Assembly (NCBI GenBank): GCA_900316285.1
Contig: ONCG01000012.1
Span: forward strand, 1-64,000
DNA: 64,000 nucleotides
Source: an uncultured Prevotellaceae bacterium
GTDB taxonomy: Bacteria; Bacteroidota; Bacteroidia; Bacteroidales; Bacteroidaceae
Reading direction: 5' to 3'
The notes beneath the pieces are model-generated. The model was not told the origin of the DNA and made no database searches. It saw nothing but the letters and a program-made list of their open reading frames with translations. The translations under genes were made by a program, and so were the position numbers. Below, piece after piece: positions 31,301-39,676 of the stretch. How positions within the stretch are numbered: the first letter of the stretch is position 1; each line of letters begins with the position of its first letter.

Positions 31301-33649
31301 ATGAAAAGAGCGTTTGTGATAGTACCCCTGCTTCTTCTGATCGTCGTGACGGCAGGCGCACAGTCCATTTGGGACCAGGCGCACCTGGCACGAGTGCGGG
31401 AGCATCTTGGCGACGGCACCTATGCCGCTGCCTACCGACAGCTGCTCAAAGAGGCCGATGCCTGCATGGAGCAGGCTCCGCTGTCGGTGATGATGAAGGA
31501 GAAGACTGCCGCCAGTGGCGACAAGCACGACTACCTGAGTCTGAGCCGCTACTTCTGGCCTGACCCCACGAAGCCCGACGGACTGCCCTACGTCAGTCGC
31601 GACGGAGTGTCGAATCCCGAGTTGGAGAAGCTCGACCGCCCAAAGCTGCAGCAGATGGCTACCGGTGTGACGACGCTCTCGCTGGCCTGGTACTTCAGTG
31701 GCGACGAGCGCTATGCCGAGAAGGCTACGGAGCTGCTGCGCGTGTGGTTCCTCAATAAGGACACGCGCATGAATCCGAACCTGAACCACGCACAGATTGT
31801 TCCCGGTCTCTACGACGGCAAAGGTCGCTGCTATGGAGTCATCGATGCCTATTCGTTTGTGGAGATGCTTGACGGCGTGCAGCTGCTGGAAGGTTCCCGT
31901 GCTTTCACGAAGAAGGACTCGAAGGCCCTAAAGGCTTGGTTCTCGGCATTCCTCAACTGGATTCTCACCAGTCAGCAAGGCATCGAGGAGGGTCGTCAGC
32001 GCAACAACCACGCTACCGCCCGCGACGTGCAGGTGATTGCCTATGCCAGCTACGTGGGCAACAAGAAGGTGATGCAGGAGTGTTTGGGACAGTTCTACGA
32101 AAAGCGCATCAAGGCACAAATAGAACCCGACGGCCGCCAGCCGCAGGAATTGCGGCGCACACTGGCCTTCGGCTACTCGCAGTACAACCTGACGCACATG
32201 ATCGACGTGATGCTGATGGCGCAGCATGCCGGCTACGAGCTGCAGGGACTCGACCTCATTGAAAAGGCTGCCGACTTCCTGACTCCCTATCTGGGAAAGG
32301 ACGTCAGCGAGTGGCCGTATCAACAAATCAGCGAGTGGGACTACAAGCAGCGCGAGCTGGCAAAAGACGTCTATCGGCTGTCGTTGCTCGACACACAGCG
32401 CCAGGACTATCTGGCTTGCGCCAAGCAGCACCTCGTGAAGCGGTTCACCGACCATTTCTACCTTCTTTATTACACCGCCGACGCTACCGACGACGCCTTT
32501 GCGCGTGCCGACGTACAGCTGCGCCACCAGCTGCGACAGGCCAACAAGATTCGCACCGAGAAGAAAGACTGGTCGCTGATGCCTCGTAGCGTGGAGCGCG
32601 ACGGCAGTCTGCGAATGGTGCGCCAGCCCGACTGGTGCTGTGGTTTCTTTTCCGGTGAACTCTGGCAGATGTATCAGTACAGCCACGATCCCTTCTGGCG
32701 CGAGCAGGCCATCAGTAACACGTGGCCCATCGAGCGTGTGAAAATGCACGACGGCAGTCACGATCTGGGTTTCATGGTCTACAACTCGTTCGGCAAAGCA
32801 TGGGAGCTGACGGGTGAGCAGTCGTATCGCGATGTTGTGGTACGCGCGGCCCGCACACTCATCACCCGCTACGACGAGCGAGTGGGCTGCATTCGTTCGT
32901 GGAACTGGGGCACGCCCGACCGTTGGCAGTTTGCCGTGATTGTCGACAACATGCTCAATCTGGAACTCCTCTTCCAAGCAACGCTCATCACGGGCGACCG
33001 GCGTTTCTGGAACATCGCCGTGAGTCATGCCAACAAGACGATGCAGAACCACTTCCGACCCGACGGATCGTCGTATCACGTCGTCGACTACAACCCTGCC
33101 GACGGCAGTGTCATCAAGCGGCTCACGCATCAGGGAATTGCCAACGAGAGCGTGTGGAGTCGCGGACAAGGCTGGGGCCTCTACGGCTTCACGATGTGCT
33201 ACCGCTTCACGCACGACAAAGCCTATCTAGAGCAAGCACAGAAGATTGCAAAGTTCTGGCTATCACAACCTGATATGCCCGACGACATGATTCCCTATTG
33301 GGACATGCGCGACCCCGACATCAAGACCGGAAAGGGATTGGCACAGGACGGCAGTTGTCCGCGCGATGCTTCGGCAGCAGCCATCATCGCATCGGCCCTT
33401 TATGAGCTGGCCACCTACGTAGGCCCGGAGGATGCCGCCACCTATCGCGAGGCAGCCAACAAGATGCTACATTCGCTCGAGACTCGCTATCAGCCCGAGC
33501 AACTCGGAGCGCAAGGCTTCTTGCTCCTCCACAGCACAGGCAATCACCCTGCGAAAGACGAAATCGACGTGCCCATCAACTATGCCGACTACTACTATCT
33601 GGAGGCCCTGCACCGTCGTGCCAGCCTCGTTCCACAGGTTGCAGAATAA
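31301..33649 (+). CDS. Two-domain enzyme: alginate-lyase-like polysaccharide lyase fused to GH88 unsaturated uronyl hydrolase
   Basis: A 782-residue protein starting at MKRAFVIVPLLLL (signal peptide to about residue 20); the 47-codon extension upstream runs through repeat DNA and is rejected. Residues about 24-400 form an (alpha/alpha)6 lyase domain of the PF05426 alginate-lyase type (PL5/PL38-like), with YLSLSRYFWPDP (79-90), LNHAQIVPG (161-169) and the family signature NNHATARD (235-242). Residues about 425-775 form a GH88 domain with the two expected catalytic Asp: Asp488 in SHDLGFMV and Asp549 in VDNMLNLELL; WSRGQGWGLYGF (619-630) is also typical. The first domain would cut a uronic-acid polymer and leave a 4,5-unsaturated sugar, which the second domain removes. 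The gene lies inside PUL 1 before GH2. Substrate might be glucuronan or a glucuronic-acid-bearing side chain. Confidence 0.83.
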   Translation: MKRAFVIVPLLLLIVVTAGAQSIWDQAHLARVREHLGDGTYAAAYRQLLKEADACMEQAPLSVMMKEKTAASGDKHDYLSLSRYFWPDPTKPDGLPYVSRDGVSNPELEKLDRPKLQQMATGVTTLSLAWYFSGDERYAEKATELLRVWFLNKDTRMNPNLNHAQIVPGLYDGKGRCYGVIDAYSFVEMLDGVQLLEGSRAFTKKDSKALKAWFSAFLNWILTSQQGIEEGRQRNNHATARDVQVIAYASYVGNKKVMQECLGQFYEKRIKAQIEPDGRQPQELRRTLAFGYSQYNLTHMIDVMLMAQHAGYELQGLDLIEKAADFLTPYLGKDVSEWPYQQISEWDYKQRELAKDVYRLSLLDTQRQDYLACAKQHLVKRFTDHFYLLYYTADATDDAFARADVQLRHQLRQANKIRTEKKDWSLMPRSVERDGSLRMVRQPDWCCGFFSGELWQMYQYSHDPFWREQAISNTWPIERVKMHDGSHDLGFMVYNSFGKAWELTGEQSYRDVVVRAARTLITRYDERVGCIRSWNWGTPDRWQFAVIVDNMLNLELLFQATLITGDRRFWNIAVSHANKTMQNHFRPDGSSYHVVDYNPADGSVIKRLTHQGIANESVWSRGQGWGLYGFTMCYRFTHDKAYLEQAQKIAKFWLSQPDMPDDMIPYWDMRDPDIKTGKGLAQDGSCPRDASAAAIIASALYELATYVGPEDAATYREAANKMLHSLETRYQPEQLGAQGFLLLHSTGNHPAKDEIDVPINYADYYYLEALHRRASLVPQVAE

Positions 33650-33696
33650 GGATGTGACGTCATCAAAGAAATAGCATCATAACGGAATAACGAAAA

Positions 33697-35937
33697 ATGA
33701 CCCGGAGAACACTCCTTTTATCCCTCGCCTGTCTGCTGGCAACCGCTGCTGGCGCACAGGTCAGGCAGACACTGGATGAAGGTTGGCAGTTTGTGCGTAC
33801 CGACCTGACCATCTGGGAGGTGCTGCGCCCCGTGAAGGCGGGTAAGCCCGAGAGTGTACCTCTGTGGACAGCGGTCAGCCTGCCACACTGCTATAATGCC
33901 GACGACGGCGTAGACCCCACCACGAACTACTACGAGGGGCCTGCGTGGTATCGCACAACGCTGAACATCGACAACCCCTACCCTAACGGCCACACGCTGC
34001 TTGAGTTCGACGGCGCCGGACAGAAGACCGACGTCTACGTGGGAACGCAAAAGGTGGGCTCGCACATCGGAGGCTACGACAGTTGGACGGTGGACATCAC
34101 CGACGCGGGCAGCGGACGAGTAACCGTTGCGGTGCGTTGCGACAATAGTCGCGATGTAGAGATGATTCCCTCCGACATGTCCGACTTCTGCCTCTACGGC
34201 GGCCTTTATCGGCACGTGCATCTGGTGTATCTGCCCAACGACTATCTCGCTGACGTACAGCTATATGTTTCGGGTGACAGCGTCGTAGTCTCCTGCGACA
34301 AACGGGTAGAGGTAGAACTGACGAACCCAGCAGGAAAGGTCGTCTTCAGGGGCGACAACACACAACCCATCGTTGTGAAGAAACCCGAGAAGTGGTCGCC
34401 CGACGCGCCCCGTCTTTATACGGCACGCATCACCTATGGCGAACACTCGACAGAGAGAAGGTTCGGCTTTCGCACATTCGAGTTCAAACCGCACGGACCG
34501 TTCATGCTCAACGGGCGCCGTCTGCTGCTGCAGGGAACGCATCGACACGAAGACCATGCTGGCGTGGGTGCCGCGATGACCGACGAGCAGATACGCAGCG
34601 AGATGCAGCAAATCAAGAAGATGGGGGCCAACTTCATCCGCCTCGGACACTATCAGCAGTCGGATCTCGTGCTGCAGCTCTGCGACTCGCTGGGCCTGCT
34701 GGTGTGGGAAGAGATTCCCTGGTGCCGAGGGGGCGTGGGCGGCGACGCCTATCAGGCGCAGGCCCATCGCATGCTGGAGAACATGATCAGGCAGCATCGA
34801 CACCATCCCTCCATCATCCTATGGGGACTGGGCAACGAGAACGACTGGCCCGGCGACTTCTCGACAGAGATTGACACCACGGCCGTACGCCAGCTGATGA
34901 CGTCGCTCAACGACCTTGCCCACCGCCTCGACCCTGGGCGCAAGACCGTCATCCGACGCTGCGACTTCTGTGCCGACATCGTCGACGTCTATTCGCCCTC
35001 CATCTGGGCAGGATGGTACAGCCGGAAGTTCACCGACTACCGCGAAATGGAAGAAGGCGCTATCGCTAAATATCCCCACTTCCTGCATGCTGAATGGGGT
35101 GCCGACAGCCACGCAGGCCGACATGCCGAGACCGGCTTCGACATCGAGGCCGGCGACCGCAACGGAGACTGGTCGGAAAGCTATGCCGTACGCCTCTTCG
35201 ACTGGCATCTGAAGGAACAACTTCGCATGCCCAACCTCACGGGTTCGGCCTTCTGGACCTTCAAGGACTTCTGCACCCCGCTGCGGCCCGAAAACCCTAT
35301 TCCCTACGTCAACCAAAAGGGAGTGTGCCAACGCGACGGAACGCCCAAGGAGAGCTACTACGTCTTCCAGAGCTACTGGTCCGGAAAGCCCATGCTCCAC
35401 ATCTACGGACACTCGTGGCCCGTGAGGTGGGGAGCCGTCGGCGAGGAGAAGGAAATCCTAGTCTACTCGAACGAAGACGAGGTGGAGCTGTTTGTGAACG
35501 GAACCTCAGTGGGAAAGCGGAAACGCAACCCACAGGACTATCCGGCACAAGGCTTCCATTGGCGGGTGCCGCTACAGGCGGGCAGCAACACCGTTCAGGC
35601 CTGCTCCAAGCACCTCACCGACGAGATTACGTTTGAATACCAAACCGAGCCGTGGGGACCGCCCGCCAGCATTCGGCTCCGACGCATCGGCAACGACCTC
35701 CTTGAGGCACAACTCTACGATGCCAACGGCGTGCGCTGTCTCGACAGCAGCGACTGGATAGAGTTCTCGTCTGCCGGCAACGACGCTTTGTTGCGCAATC
35801 AGGGCACCGCCACCGGTTCCTATCGCATACAGGCCGCCAACGGCCGCGCACAGATTCGGCTGAAGGACCTCTCGGCACCCTGCGTGGTAGCCGCCCGAGC
35901 CGCCGGCCTTGATGCAGCCTTTCTCAGCATTCCCTGA
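33697..35937 (+). CDS. GH2 glycoside hydrolase (PUL 1)
   Basis: A 746-residue secreted enzyme with signal peptide to about residue 20. Domains in order: GH2 sugar-binding jellyroll (about 22-180, with PHCYNADDGVDPTTNYYEGPAWY), Ig-like domain (about 182-260), (beta/alpha)8 catalytic domain (about 262-560) and C-terminal beta-sandwich domains with the DUF4982-like stretch VYSNEDEVELFVNG. Likely acid/base is Glu381 in LGNEND and likely nucleophile is Glu466 in HAEWGAD. GH2 covers beta-galactosidases, beta-glucuronidases and beta-mannosidases, and I cannot tell which; linkage to a uronic-acid lyase makes beta-glucuronidase or beta-galactosidase the first candidates. It follows the lyase/GH88 gene after 47 bp and is followed by a terminator. 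Confidence 0.87.
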   Translation: MTRRTLLLSLACLLATAAGAQVRQTLDEGWQFVRTDLTIWEVLRPVKAGKPESVPLWTAVSLPHCYNADDGVDPTTNYYEGPAWYRTTLNIDNPYPNGHTLLEFDGAGQKTDVYVGTQKVGSHIGGYDSWTVDITDAGSGRVTVAVRCDNSRDVEMIPSDMSDFCLYGGLYRHVHLVYLPNDYLADVQLYVSGDSVVVSCDKRVEVELTNPAGKVVFRGDNTQPIVVKKPEKWSPDAPRLYTARITYGEHSTERRFGFRTFEFKPHGPFMLNGRRLLLQGTHRHEDHAGVGAAMTDEQIRSEMQQIKKMGANFIRLGHYQQSDLVLQLCDSLGLLVWEEIPWCRGGVGGDAYQAQAHRMLENMIRQHRHHPSIILWGLGNENDWPGDFSTEIDTTAVRQLMTSLNDLAHRLDPGRKTVIRRCDFCADIVDVYSPSIWAGWYSRKFTDYREMEEGAIAKYPHFLHAEWGADSHAGRHAETGFDIEAGDRNGDWSESYAVRLFDWHLKEQLRMPNLTGSAFWTFKDFCTPLRPENPIPYVNQKGVCQRDGTPKESYYVFQSYWSGKPMLHIYGHSWPVRWGAVGEEKEILVYSNEDEVELFVNGTSVGKRKRNPQDYPAQGFHWRVPLQAGSNTVQACSKHLTDEITFEYQTEPWGPPASIRLRRIGNDLLEAQLYDANGVRCLDSSDWIEFSSAGNDALLRNQGTATGSYRIQAANGRAQIRLKDLSAPCVVAARAAGLDAAFLSIP

Positions 35938-36053
35938 CACATGGAACGTAACGCATAACATAACACACGTATCAAATCTATTTTTTTCAGTCTTTTTACA
36001 TACACAAATTTACAAACAGTTAGGTTAGATAAGAAAAAGCTTATTGTTTAGGG

Positions 36054-36088
36054 GGAGGGGCTGTTGTGATAACAGCGTCTCCTTTTTT
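36054..36088 (+). terminator. PUL 1 terminator
   Basis: GGAGGGGCTGTT (36054-36065) pairs with AACAGCGTCTCC (36071-36082), with a G-G mismatch and a G-T pair near the base, followed by TTTTTT. Confidence 0.8.
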
Positions 36089-36219
36089 CTTTGTGCTCAC
36101 TATTCATCCTGCTTGGAGGTTATACACCTTTTGACCCTCAGAGGTGAGGATTCATGCACCCCGTGTCTTGACCTATGATAAATTTTTCAGCAGAGTCAGA
36201 AAAAATTATCAGATTTTTT

Positions 36220-36250
36220 TTTGCAGTGTTCGCACTTATTCGTATCTTTG
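36220..36250 (+). promoter_or_regulatory. Promoter of the IMP cyclohydrolase-mre operon
   Basis: TTTG (36220-36223), 19-nt spacer, TATCTTTG (36243-36250). Close to the Bacteroidetes consensus; leader about 48 nt. Confidence 0.75.
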
Positions 36251-36301
36251 CAGTCCGTTTTAATAATGTACGCACAAAACAAATAAAAACAATAGCAAGA
36301 A

Positions 36302-36910
36302 ATGGCTGATACAAAGAAAATTAAGACCGCTCTGATTTCGGTCTATAACAAAGACGGCCTCGACGAACTGCTGGAGAAGCTCAATGCCGAGGGAGTGAAG
36401 TTCCTGTCTACGGGTGGCACACAACAGTACATAGAAGGTCTGGGCTATGAGTGCCAAAAGGTTGAAAACATTACAACATACCCCTCCATCCTGGGTGGCC
36501 GCGTGAAGACGCTGCATCCGAAAGTGTTCGGAGGCATCCTCGCCCGCCGCGACAACGAAGGCGACCGCGAACAGATGCAACAGTACGACATTCCTGAAAT
36601 CGACCTCGTCATCGTCGACCTGTATCCCTTCGAGCAGACGGTAGCCAGCGGTGCTTCTGAGGAAGACACGATCGAGAAGATTGACATAGGCGGCATCTCG
36701 CTCATCCGCGCTGCAGCAAAGAACTTCCAGGATGTAGTCATCATTCCCAACAAGGCCGAATACGGCTATCTGCTCAACGTGCTGAACGAGCAGGGTGCCT
36801 GCACCACACTGATTCAGCGCCGCGAACTCGCCGCCAGCGCCTTCGAAGTATCGAGCCATTACGACACCGCCATTAAACATTGGTTTGAGGAAAGAATAAG
36901 AAAAGCTTAA
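36302..36910 (+). CDS. purH: Stand-alone IMP cyclohydrolase (N-terminal PurH domain only)
   Basis: A 202-residue protein that matches the N-terminal inosicase domain of PurH: KTALISVYNKDGLDELLEKL, FLSTGGTQQYIEGLGY, the signature ILGGRVKTLHPKVFGGILARR (about 60-80), DLVIVDLYPFEQT and IDIGGISLIRAAAKNF. It would close FAICAR to IMP, the last step of purine synthesis. A full PurH has about 500 residues with a C-terminal AICAR formyltransferase; here the frame ends cleanly after the linker helix (HYDTAIKHWFEERIRKA) and only 126 bp separate it from mreB, so the second domain is absent from this locus. Its message continues into a CCTAGG repeat. Either the formyltransferase is encoded elsewhere or the gene is a truncated remnant; the good promoter and intact domain favour function. 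Confidence 0.9.
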   Translation: MADTKKIKTALISVYNKDGLDELLEKLNAEGVKFLSTGGTQQYIEGLGYECQKVENITTYPSILGGRVKTLHPKVFGGILARRDNEGDREQMQQYDIPEIDLVIVDLYPFEQTVASGASEEDTIEKIDIGGISLIRAAAKNFQDVVIIPNKAEYGYLLNVLNEQGACTTLIQRRELAASAFEVSSHYDTAIKHWFEERIRKA

Positions 36911-36922
36911 GAGAGAGCAAGA

Positions 36923-36986
36923 CCTAGGAAGCCTAGGAACTCCTAGGAAGCCTAGGAAAACCTAGAAAAGCCTAGGAACCCCTAGG
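36923..36986. repeat. Seven CCTAGG palindromes with a 9-10 bp period
   Basis: CCTAGG occurs at 36923, 36932, 36942, 36951, 36971 and 36981, and CCTAGA at 36961, separated by AA-rich linkers. It starts 13 bp after the purH stop and lies in the purH-mreB gap. The six-base palindrome repeats about once per helical turn. Confidence 0.9.
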
Positions 36987-37036
36987 AAAAATAGAAAGAA
37001 CATTACAACAATAACACTTAGAGCAAGACAGACACT

Positions 37037-38059
37037 ATGGGATTTTTCAGCTTGAGACAGGAAATTGCAATGGACCTGGGCACCGCCAACACCATCATTA
37101 TCAGCGATGACAAGATTGTGGTGGACGAGCCTTCTGTGGTTGCCCTCGATCGCCGCACCGACAAGATGATTGCCGTTGGCGAAGAGGCAAAATTGATGTA
37201 TGAGAAAGAAAACCCCGGCATCCGCACCATCCGCCCGCTCCGCGACGGTGTGATTGCCGACTTCACCGCATGCGAGCAGATGATGCGTGGCCTCATCAAG
37301 ATGGTACACTCTGGCTCGCGGCTCTTCTCGCCGTCACTGCGCATGGTGATCGGCGTTCCTTCAGGATCGACGGAAGTGGAGCTTCGCGCCGTTCGCGACT
37401 CTGCTGAGCATGCCGACGGCCGCGACGTTTACCTTATCTTCGAGCCGATGGCTGCCGCTATCGGTATCGGCCTCGACGTAGAGGCTCCCGAGGGTAACAT
37501 GATTGTCGACATAGGCGGCGGCACCACCGAGATTGCCGTGATCTCGCTGGGTGGCATCGTGGCCAACAACAGCATCAAGGTGGCTGGCGACGACCTCACC
37601 AGCGACATTCAGGAATACATGTCGCGTCAGCACAACGTGAAGGTATCGGAGCGTATGGCTGAGCGCATCAAGATTAATGTGGGTTCAGCACTCACCGACC
37701 TGGGCGACGAAGGTCCCGAGGATTACGTGGTGATTGGCCCGAACCGCATCACCGCTCTGCCGATGGAAGTTCCCGTGTGCTATCAGGAGATTGCCCACTG
37801 TCTGGACAAGACCGTTGCCCGCATCGAAACGGCCGTGCTCAACGCCCTTGAGAACACCCCGCCCGAGCTCTATGCCGACATTGTTCGCAACGGCATCTAC
37901 CTCACCGGTGGCGGCGCTATGCTGCGCGGCCTTGCCAAGCGTCTGACCGACAAGATCAACATTCAGTTCATCGTTGCCGAAGACCCGTTGCACTGTGTGG
38001 CCAAGGGTGCCGGCATCGCCCTGAACAATGTTGACCGCTTCTCATTCCTGATGAGATAA
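37037..38059 (+). CDS. mreB: Rod-shape-determining actin homologue MreB
   Basis: A 340-residue actin-like ATPase. Phosphate-1 motif MDLGTANTIIIS (about 12-23), VIGVPSGSTEVELRAVRDSAEHADGRDVYLIFEPMAAAIG, phosphate-2 MIVDIGGGTTEIAVISLGG and adenosine motif LTGGGAMLRGLAKRL are all intact. MreB filaments direct lateral peptidoglycan synthesis under the inner membrane. It opens the classical mreB-mreC-mreD-mrdA-rodA order and sits downstream of the IMP cyclohydrolase gene, an arrangement I recall from other Bacteroidales. Length is normal. Confidence 0.97.
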   Translation: MGFFSLRQEIAMDLGTANTIIISDDKIVVDEPSVVALDRRTDKMIAVGEEAKLMYEKENPGIRTIRPLRDGVIADFTACEQMMRGLIKMVHSGSRLFSPSLRMVIGVPSGSTEVELRAVRDSAEHADGRDVYLIFEPMAAAIGIGLDVEAPEGNMIVDIGGGTTEIAVISLGGIVANNSIKVAGDDLTSDIQEYMSRQHNVKVSERMAERIKINVGSALTDLGDEGPEDYVVIGPNRITALPMEVPVCYQEIAHCLDKTVARIETAVLNALENTPPELYADIVRNGIYLTGGGAMLRGLAKRLTDKINIQFIVAEDPLHCVAKGAGIALNNVDRFSFLMR

Positions 38060-38188
38060 CACAACGAGGACGACGGATTTACGATTCACGCCTTCCGACT
38101 CAATGCTGCCCACACGGGTCAGCGGGGTCTGATTCGTGAATCGTGAATTCGTTATTCGTTACCCACCAATTCGCTTGCACTAGCACAG

Positions 38189-39049
38189 ATGAAAAACCTG
38201 ATAGCCTTCATTGCAAAATACAACCACTGGTTCGTCTTCGTCATCCTCGAGGCAATCAGTGCGGTATTGCTGTTTCAGTTCAACAGCTATCAGGGCAGCG
38301 TGTGGTTCTCGACGGCCAATGTTGCGGCAGGAAAGATCTACGCGTGGAACTCGGAGATAGAATCGTTCTTCTCGCTGACGAAGGTGAACGAAGAGCTCAC
38401 GCAGCGCAACATCTATCTGGAGCATCAGGTCACGCAGCTCTCCAACCGCATCTCGAAGCTCACCGACGACGGGTCGTTCCTGCACAGCAACCAGCTGCAG
38501 ATGTTGGCGAACTATAAGCTGATTCCCGCGAAGGTGGTGACCAACGAGACGAACAAGCGCGACAACCTCATCACCATCGACAAGGGAGCTGCCGACGGCA
38601 TCAAGAAGGATATGGGCGTGGTGTCGGGAACGGGCGTCGTGGGCATTGTCTACATGACGTCACCCCACTACTCCATCGTCATCCCCGTGCTCAGCTCGCA
38701 GTCGAACATCAGCTGCACCATCGAGAAGCGCGGCTACTTCGGCTATCTGCATTGGAACGGTGGTCCGAGCAGCCTGGCCTATGTCGACGACATCCCTCGC
38801 CACGCGAAGTTCCGTCGGGGCGACAACATCGTCACCAGCGGCTATAGCAGCATCTTCCCTGAAGGCATCATGGTGGGCAAGGTGGGCTATGTGTTCAACT
38901 CTGCCGACGGTCTGTCGTACCGCGTGCAAGTGCACCTCAGCACCGACTTCGGCCGGCTGCGCGACGTGTGCGTCATTGCCGACGAGAGCATGAAGGAACG
39001 ACTGCAGATCATGCGTGCCGCACAAGACTCGATGAAGATAGTAAGGTAA
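38189..39049 (+). CDS. mreC: Rod-shape-determining protein MreC
   Basis: A 286-residue protein with an N-terminal membrane anchor (about residues 12-32), a coiled-coil segment (about 60-95: EELTQRNIYLEHQVTQLSNRISKL) and the two beta-barrel domains typical of MreC (PAKVVTNETNKRDNLITIDKGAADGI; VVGIVYMTSPHYSIVIPVLSSQSNISCTI; RHAKFRRGDNIVTSGYSSIFPEGIMVGKV). MreC links MreB to PBP2 in the elongasome. The gap from mreB (129 bp) carries a micro-repeat CGTGAATCGTGAATTCG near 38140. Confidence 0.94.
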   Translation: MKNLIAFIAKYNHWFVFVILEAISAVLLFQFNSYQGSVWFSTANVAAGKIYAWNSEIESFFSLTKVNEELTQRNIYLEHQVTQLSNRISKLTDDGSFLHSNQLQMLANYKLIPAKVVTNETNKRDNLITIDKGAADGIKKDMGVVSGTGVVGIVYMTSPHYSIVIPVLSSQSNISCTIEKRGYFGYLHWNGGPSSLAYVDDIPRHAKFRRGDNIVTSGYSSIFPEGIMVGKVGYVFNSADGLSYRVQVHLSTDFGRLRDVCVIADESMKERLQIMRAAQDSMKIVR

Positions 39050-39076
39050 AAACGAAACAAGAGGAGAGAGACGAAC

Positions 39077-39580
39077 ATGAATCTGGGACTCATCAAAGGC
39101 ATCGTGGCATTCGTAGTGCTGCTGCTCGTGCAGGCACTCGTGCTGAACCGCATCCACCTCTTCAACTGCGCCACACCGCTGCTGTATGTCTATGTGGCGA
39201 TGCTCTTCCGCCGTAACTTCCCGCGGTGGGCCATCCTCGTGAGCTGCTTCACGATGGGACTCTGCGTCGACATTTTCTCCAACACACCGGGTGTGGCAGC
39301 TGGCGCGATGACGCTCATCGGACTGCTGCAGCCCTACCTGCTCACGCTGTTCCTGCCCCGTGAGAGTCCCGACGACCTGTCGCCCAGCATGTCGTCGCTT
39401 GGCATCGGCAAGTTCATCCTCTACGCCATCATCCTCACACTCATCTACTGCACGGCCTTCTTTGCCCTCGAAGCCTTTGAGTTCAGCAACTGGCTGCATT
39501 GGCTCGAATGCGTGGGCGGCAGTTTCGCCATCACCAGCCTGCTGCTCATCACCGTCGAGTATTTCCGACATCGCATCTGA
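39077..39580 (+). CDS. mreD: Rod-shape-determining protein MreD
   Basis: A 167-residue integral membrane protein with about five hydrophobic helices (GIVAFVVLLLVQALVL; PLLYVYVAML; ILVSCFTMGLCVDIF; KFILYAIILTLIYCTAFFAL; SFAITSLLLITVEYF). FTMGLCVDIFSNTPGVAAGAMTLIG resembles the MreD core. It starts 28 bp after mreC and is part of the elongasome operon. MreD sequences are weakly conserved, so position is a large part of the evidence. Confidence 0.88.
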   Translation: MNLGLIKGIVAFVVLLLVQALVLNRIHLFNCATPLLYVYVAMLFRRNFPRWAILVSCFTMGLCVDIFSNTPGVAAGAMTLIGLLQPYLLTLFLPRESPDDLSPSMSSLGIGKFILYAIILTLIYCTAFFALEAFEFSNWLHWLECVGGSFAITSLLLITVEYFRHRI

Positions 39581-39676
39581 CCCCTGCCCTACTTCCCTGC
39601 GAGGCCCCTCGCGAAGCCGGCGAGGTAGAAAGCACACTCCACACATTATTATATATAAGCTATCTATCCTGGAAAA

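Larger units (their letters stand above)
35938..36301. other. Intergenic region of 364 bp: GH2 terminator and purine gene promoter
   Basis: Contains the terminator at 36054-36088, a small CCTCA-GAGG-TGAGG hairpin near 36137-36150 and the promoter at 36220-36250. Nothing else is recognised. Confidence 0.7.

Noticed and set aside
36302-37036. Frameshifted purH with its second domain in another frame
   Set aside because: Only 126 bp lie between its stop and mreB and they are CCTAGG repeats; no AICARFT sequence is seen in any frame.
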